NCBI RefSeq assembly: GCF_018130545.1
Contig: NZ_JAFCKF010000007.1
Coordinates: forward strand, 62,001 to 126,000
Source of the DNA: Bradyrhizobium tropiciagri
GTDB lineage: Bacteria; Pseudomonadota; Alphaproteobacteria; Rhizobiales; Xanthobacteraceae
DNA: 64,000 bases
Reading direction: 5' to 3'
Shown: in pieces, positions 62,700 through 64,000 of the stretch
How the letters are laid out: each line of letters starts with the position of its first letter
Numbering within the stretch: the stretch's first letter is position 1
Translations under genes and position numbers: made by a program
Notes under the pieces: model-generated
Told to the model about the DNA's origin: nothing
What the model saw: only the letters and a program-made list of their open reading frames with translations
Database searches by the model: none

Positions 62700-64000
62700 T
62701 CAAGCCCGCTTTCGGGCTCCTTTGCTCTTCGGCGCAGCCTGGGCACCGCGTACGAGTCTCCCAGGAAGCGCACCAGTGTGAACGCCGTCCCGATAGGTAA
62801 TCGCGCCGTTCTTGATCGTTGCTACAAAACCATCTGCCCCCTGCCGAAGACGGCGTCCACCCGCCGGCAAGTCGTACACGACCGTGGGCGCATGCAAACG
62901 CAGGCCGTCAAGATCGATAACGTTGACATCCGCCACATATCCTGGGGCTAAGAGTCCTCGGTCATCCAGTCCCACGAGTTGCGCAGGTTCTTGGGAAAGC
63001 GCGCGGATTGCCATCGCCAAGTCGATGTTCTTGCCGAGCTTCGCGTCCCGCACCCAATTCTGCAGAACAAATGTGGGGAAGCTCGCATCGCAAATCATCC
63101 CGTAATGGGCACCGCCGTCTCCGAGGCCCAACACCGTGTGGGGATGTATCGCCATTTCACGTGCAACGTCGAGATTACCGTCGCGATAGTTTGCACCTGG
63201 GAGAAAAAGTATCGCTCGGCCTTCATCACGCAATAACAGGTCGTAAGCGTACTCGTGCGGCGTGACATTTCGCAGTTCTGCCTGGCGCTTAATTGAATCA
63301 CGAGGATCAGGCTCGTAATCGGGTGGATCACCCATCAGGTACGCATGGCCGAAACTGTTGACAATATTGACGTACACGGGGTTAGGATCTTGGGGCCTTT
63401 CGGCGAGCAACTTTGCGCGTAAGACCGGGTCCCGCATCGCCCTGACTTTTTCGGCCAATGGCAGATCCCGCAACGCGCGGAAGCTGGGATGCAATGAAAA
63501 CGGATGGAACGAAAGTTCGAGCCCATACAGCAAGCCGACCGGACGCGGAAACACCTGTGCTTTCATCCGCAGCCCGTCATTATTGGCGCTCTCAAGCTCT
63601 TTTAGATAGTTACGCCACGCAGAAGGATCTCCCGTAGCCATCTGTAGAAGCGAAAATGAGAGCGGACGCCGCGATGCAGCAGCAATCCGGCGCATAAGGC
63701 CGAACTCCGATTGCGCATCACCGATAATGTCCGGGATGATCTGGAATACGCCGGCCCCCGCGTCGTTCAGCCCGGCGGCCAATGACAGGAGCTCCTCTTC
63801 CTCGGAATGCAAGCTCGGCGCCAGTTCTCCAGCTACCGTCCGATGCAGAATATTTCGCGAAGTGGATACGCCCAAAGCACCTGCACGAATCGCCTCCGTA
63901 GTCAGTGCGCGCATTTGCGCGAGATCTTCCGAGGTGGGTGGCTCACGGCTCGCTGCGCGTTCGCCCATTACATAAACGCGGAGCGCTGAATGCGGCACCT
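62700..64000 (-). CDS. Amidohydrolase of the N-acyl-D-amino-acid deacylase type, 5' end outside window
   Basis: About 433 residues of the C-terminal part are visible and the frame stays open to the right edge. They include GALGVSTSRNILHR, LGLGDGGAHYGMICDAS with the catalytic Asp, and the C-terminal beta-sandwich strand LLAPGYVADVNVIDLDGL. The family hydrolyses N-acyl-D-amino acids or related cyclic amides with a binuclear metal site. The gene converges on the LysR gene. The first part, with the metal-binding HxH, lies beyond the window. Confidence 0.85.
   Translation of the reverse strand, partial: VPHSALRVYVMGERAASREPPTSEDLAQMRALTTEAIRAGALGVSTSRNILHRTVAGELAPSLHSEEEELLSLAAGLNDAGAGVFQIIPDIIGDAQSEFGLMRRIAAASRRPLSFSLLQMATGDPSAWRNYLKELESANNDGLRMKAQVFPRPVGLLYGLELSFHPFSLHPSFRALRDLPLAEKVRAMRDPVLRAKLLAERPQDPNPVYVNIVNSFGHAYLMGDPPDYEPDPRDSIKRQAELRNVTPHEYAYDLLLRDEGRAILFLPGANYRDGNLDVAREMAIHPHTVLGLGDGGAHYGMICDASFPTFVLQNWVRDAKLGKNIDLAMAIRALSQEPAQLVGLDDRGLLAPGYVADVNVIDLDGLRLHAPTVVYDLPAGGRRLRQGADGFVATIKNGAITYRDGVHTGALPGRLVRGAQAAPKSKGARKRA

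Overview
The window is a GC-rich stretch of an alphaproteobacterial chromosome, most likely from a Bradyrhizobium-like member of the Rhizobiales. This is inferred from protein character, from the density of CoA-dependent catabolic genes and from the regulator families; no rRNA or tRNA gene is present to fix the taxon. It reads as an accessory catabolic region: about 50 protein genes, almost all for uptake and breakdown of organic acids, amides or aromatic/alkaloid-like compounds. Each module has its own regulator (XRE-cupin, IclR, two TetR paralogues, MarR, Lrp/AsnC, two LysR). No CRISPR array, phage or intact transposase was seen.

Left part (1-20.5 kb): a one-carbon module (dimethylglycine/sarcosine dehydrogenase-like flavoprotein and PurU) faces a divergent XRE-cupin regulator with TTCAC-N4-GTGAA palindromes. 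Next come an acyl-CoA synthetase and an IclR regulator. A CoA-ester pathway follows: two class III CoA-transferases, two acyl-CoA dehydrogenases, an ABC importer of the NMT1/TauA class, a MaoC/FAS1-like hydratase, a nitroreductase and a TetR regulator. Six near-identical GCACG-NN-CGTGC palindromes lie in the three intergenic regions of this module, so it looks like one TetR regulon.

Middle (20.5-36.6 kb): a five-gene operon carries a three-subunit molybdenum hydroxylase, an alpha/beta hydrolase resembling 2,6-dihydroxypseudooxynicotine hydrolase and an SDR. Beside it are a MarR regulator, a divergent carotenoid/stilbene-cleaving oxygenase, a CoxG-like protein and an enol-lactonase-like hydrolase. 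A second TetR, paralogous to the first, lies next to palindromes of related design (GCACA-NN-TGTGC). Its presumed targets are visibly decaying: an acyl-CoA ligase with a frameshift and a CoxG-derived tail, a frameshifted thiolase, an enoyl-CoA hydratase with two frameshifts and a stop, and a solute-binding protein with several frameshifts and a stop.

36.7-48.4 kb: two EamA exporters, a cystathionine beta-lyase-like enzyme, a MOSC/ferredoxin-reductase fusion and a PLP decarboxylase are followed by a thiolase/SDR/crotonase operon with a truncated IclR gene. Transposon debris flanks that operon: IS200-type TnpA fragments, a TnpB-like fragment, two hairpins with the same CCCTGAAGGG core, and two of three diverged copies of an unidentified 120-230 bp repeat.

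Right part (48.4-64 kb): HyuA/HyuB-like hydantoinase/oxoprolinase subunits, an M24 peptidase, an MFS transporter and an M20 amidohydrolase stand opposite an Lrp/AsnC regulator and probably degrade an amide or cyclic imide. Then an APH-type kinase, two SDRs and an acyl-CoA dehydrogenase recall the LvaA/ACAD10-type 4-hydroxyacyl-CoA route, opposite a LysR regulator. An amidohydrolase of the D-aminoacylase type runs off the right edge.
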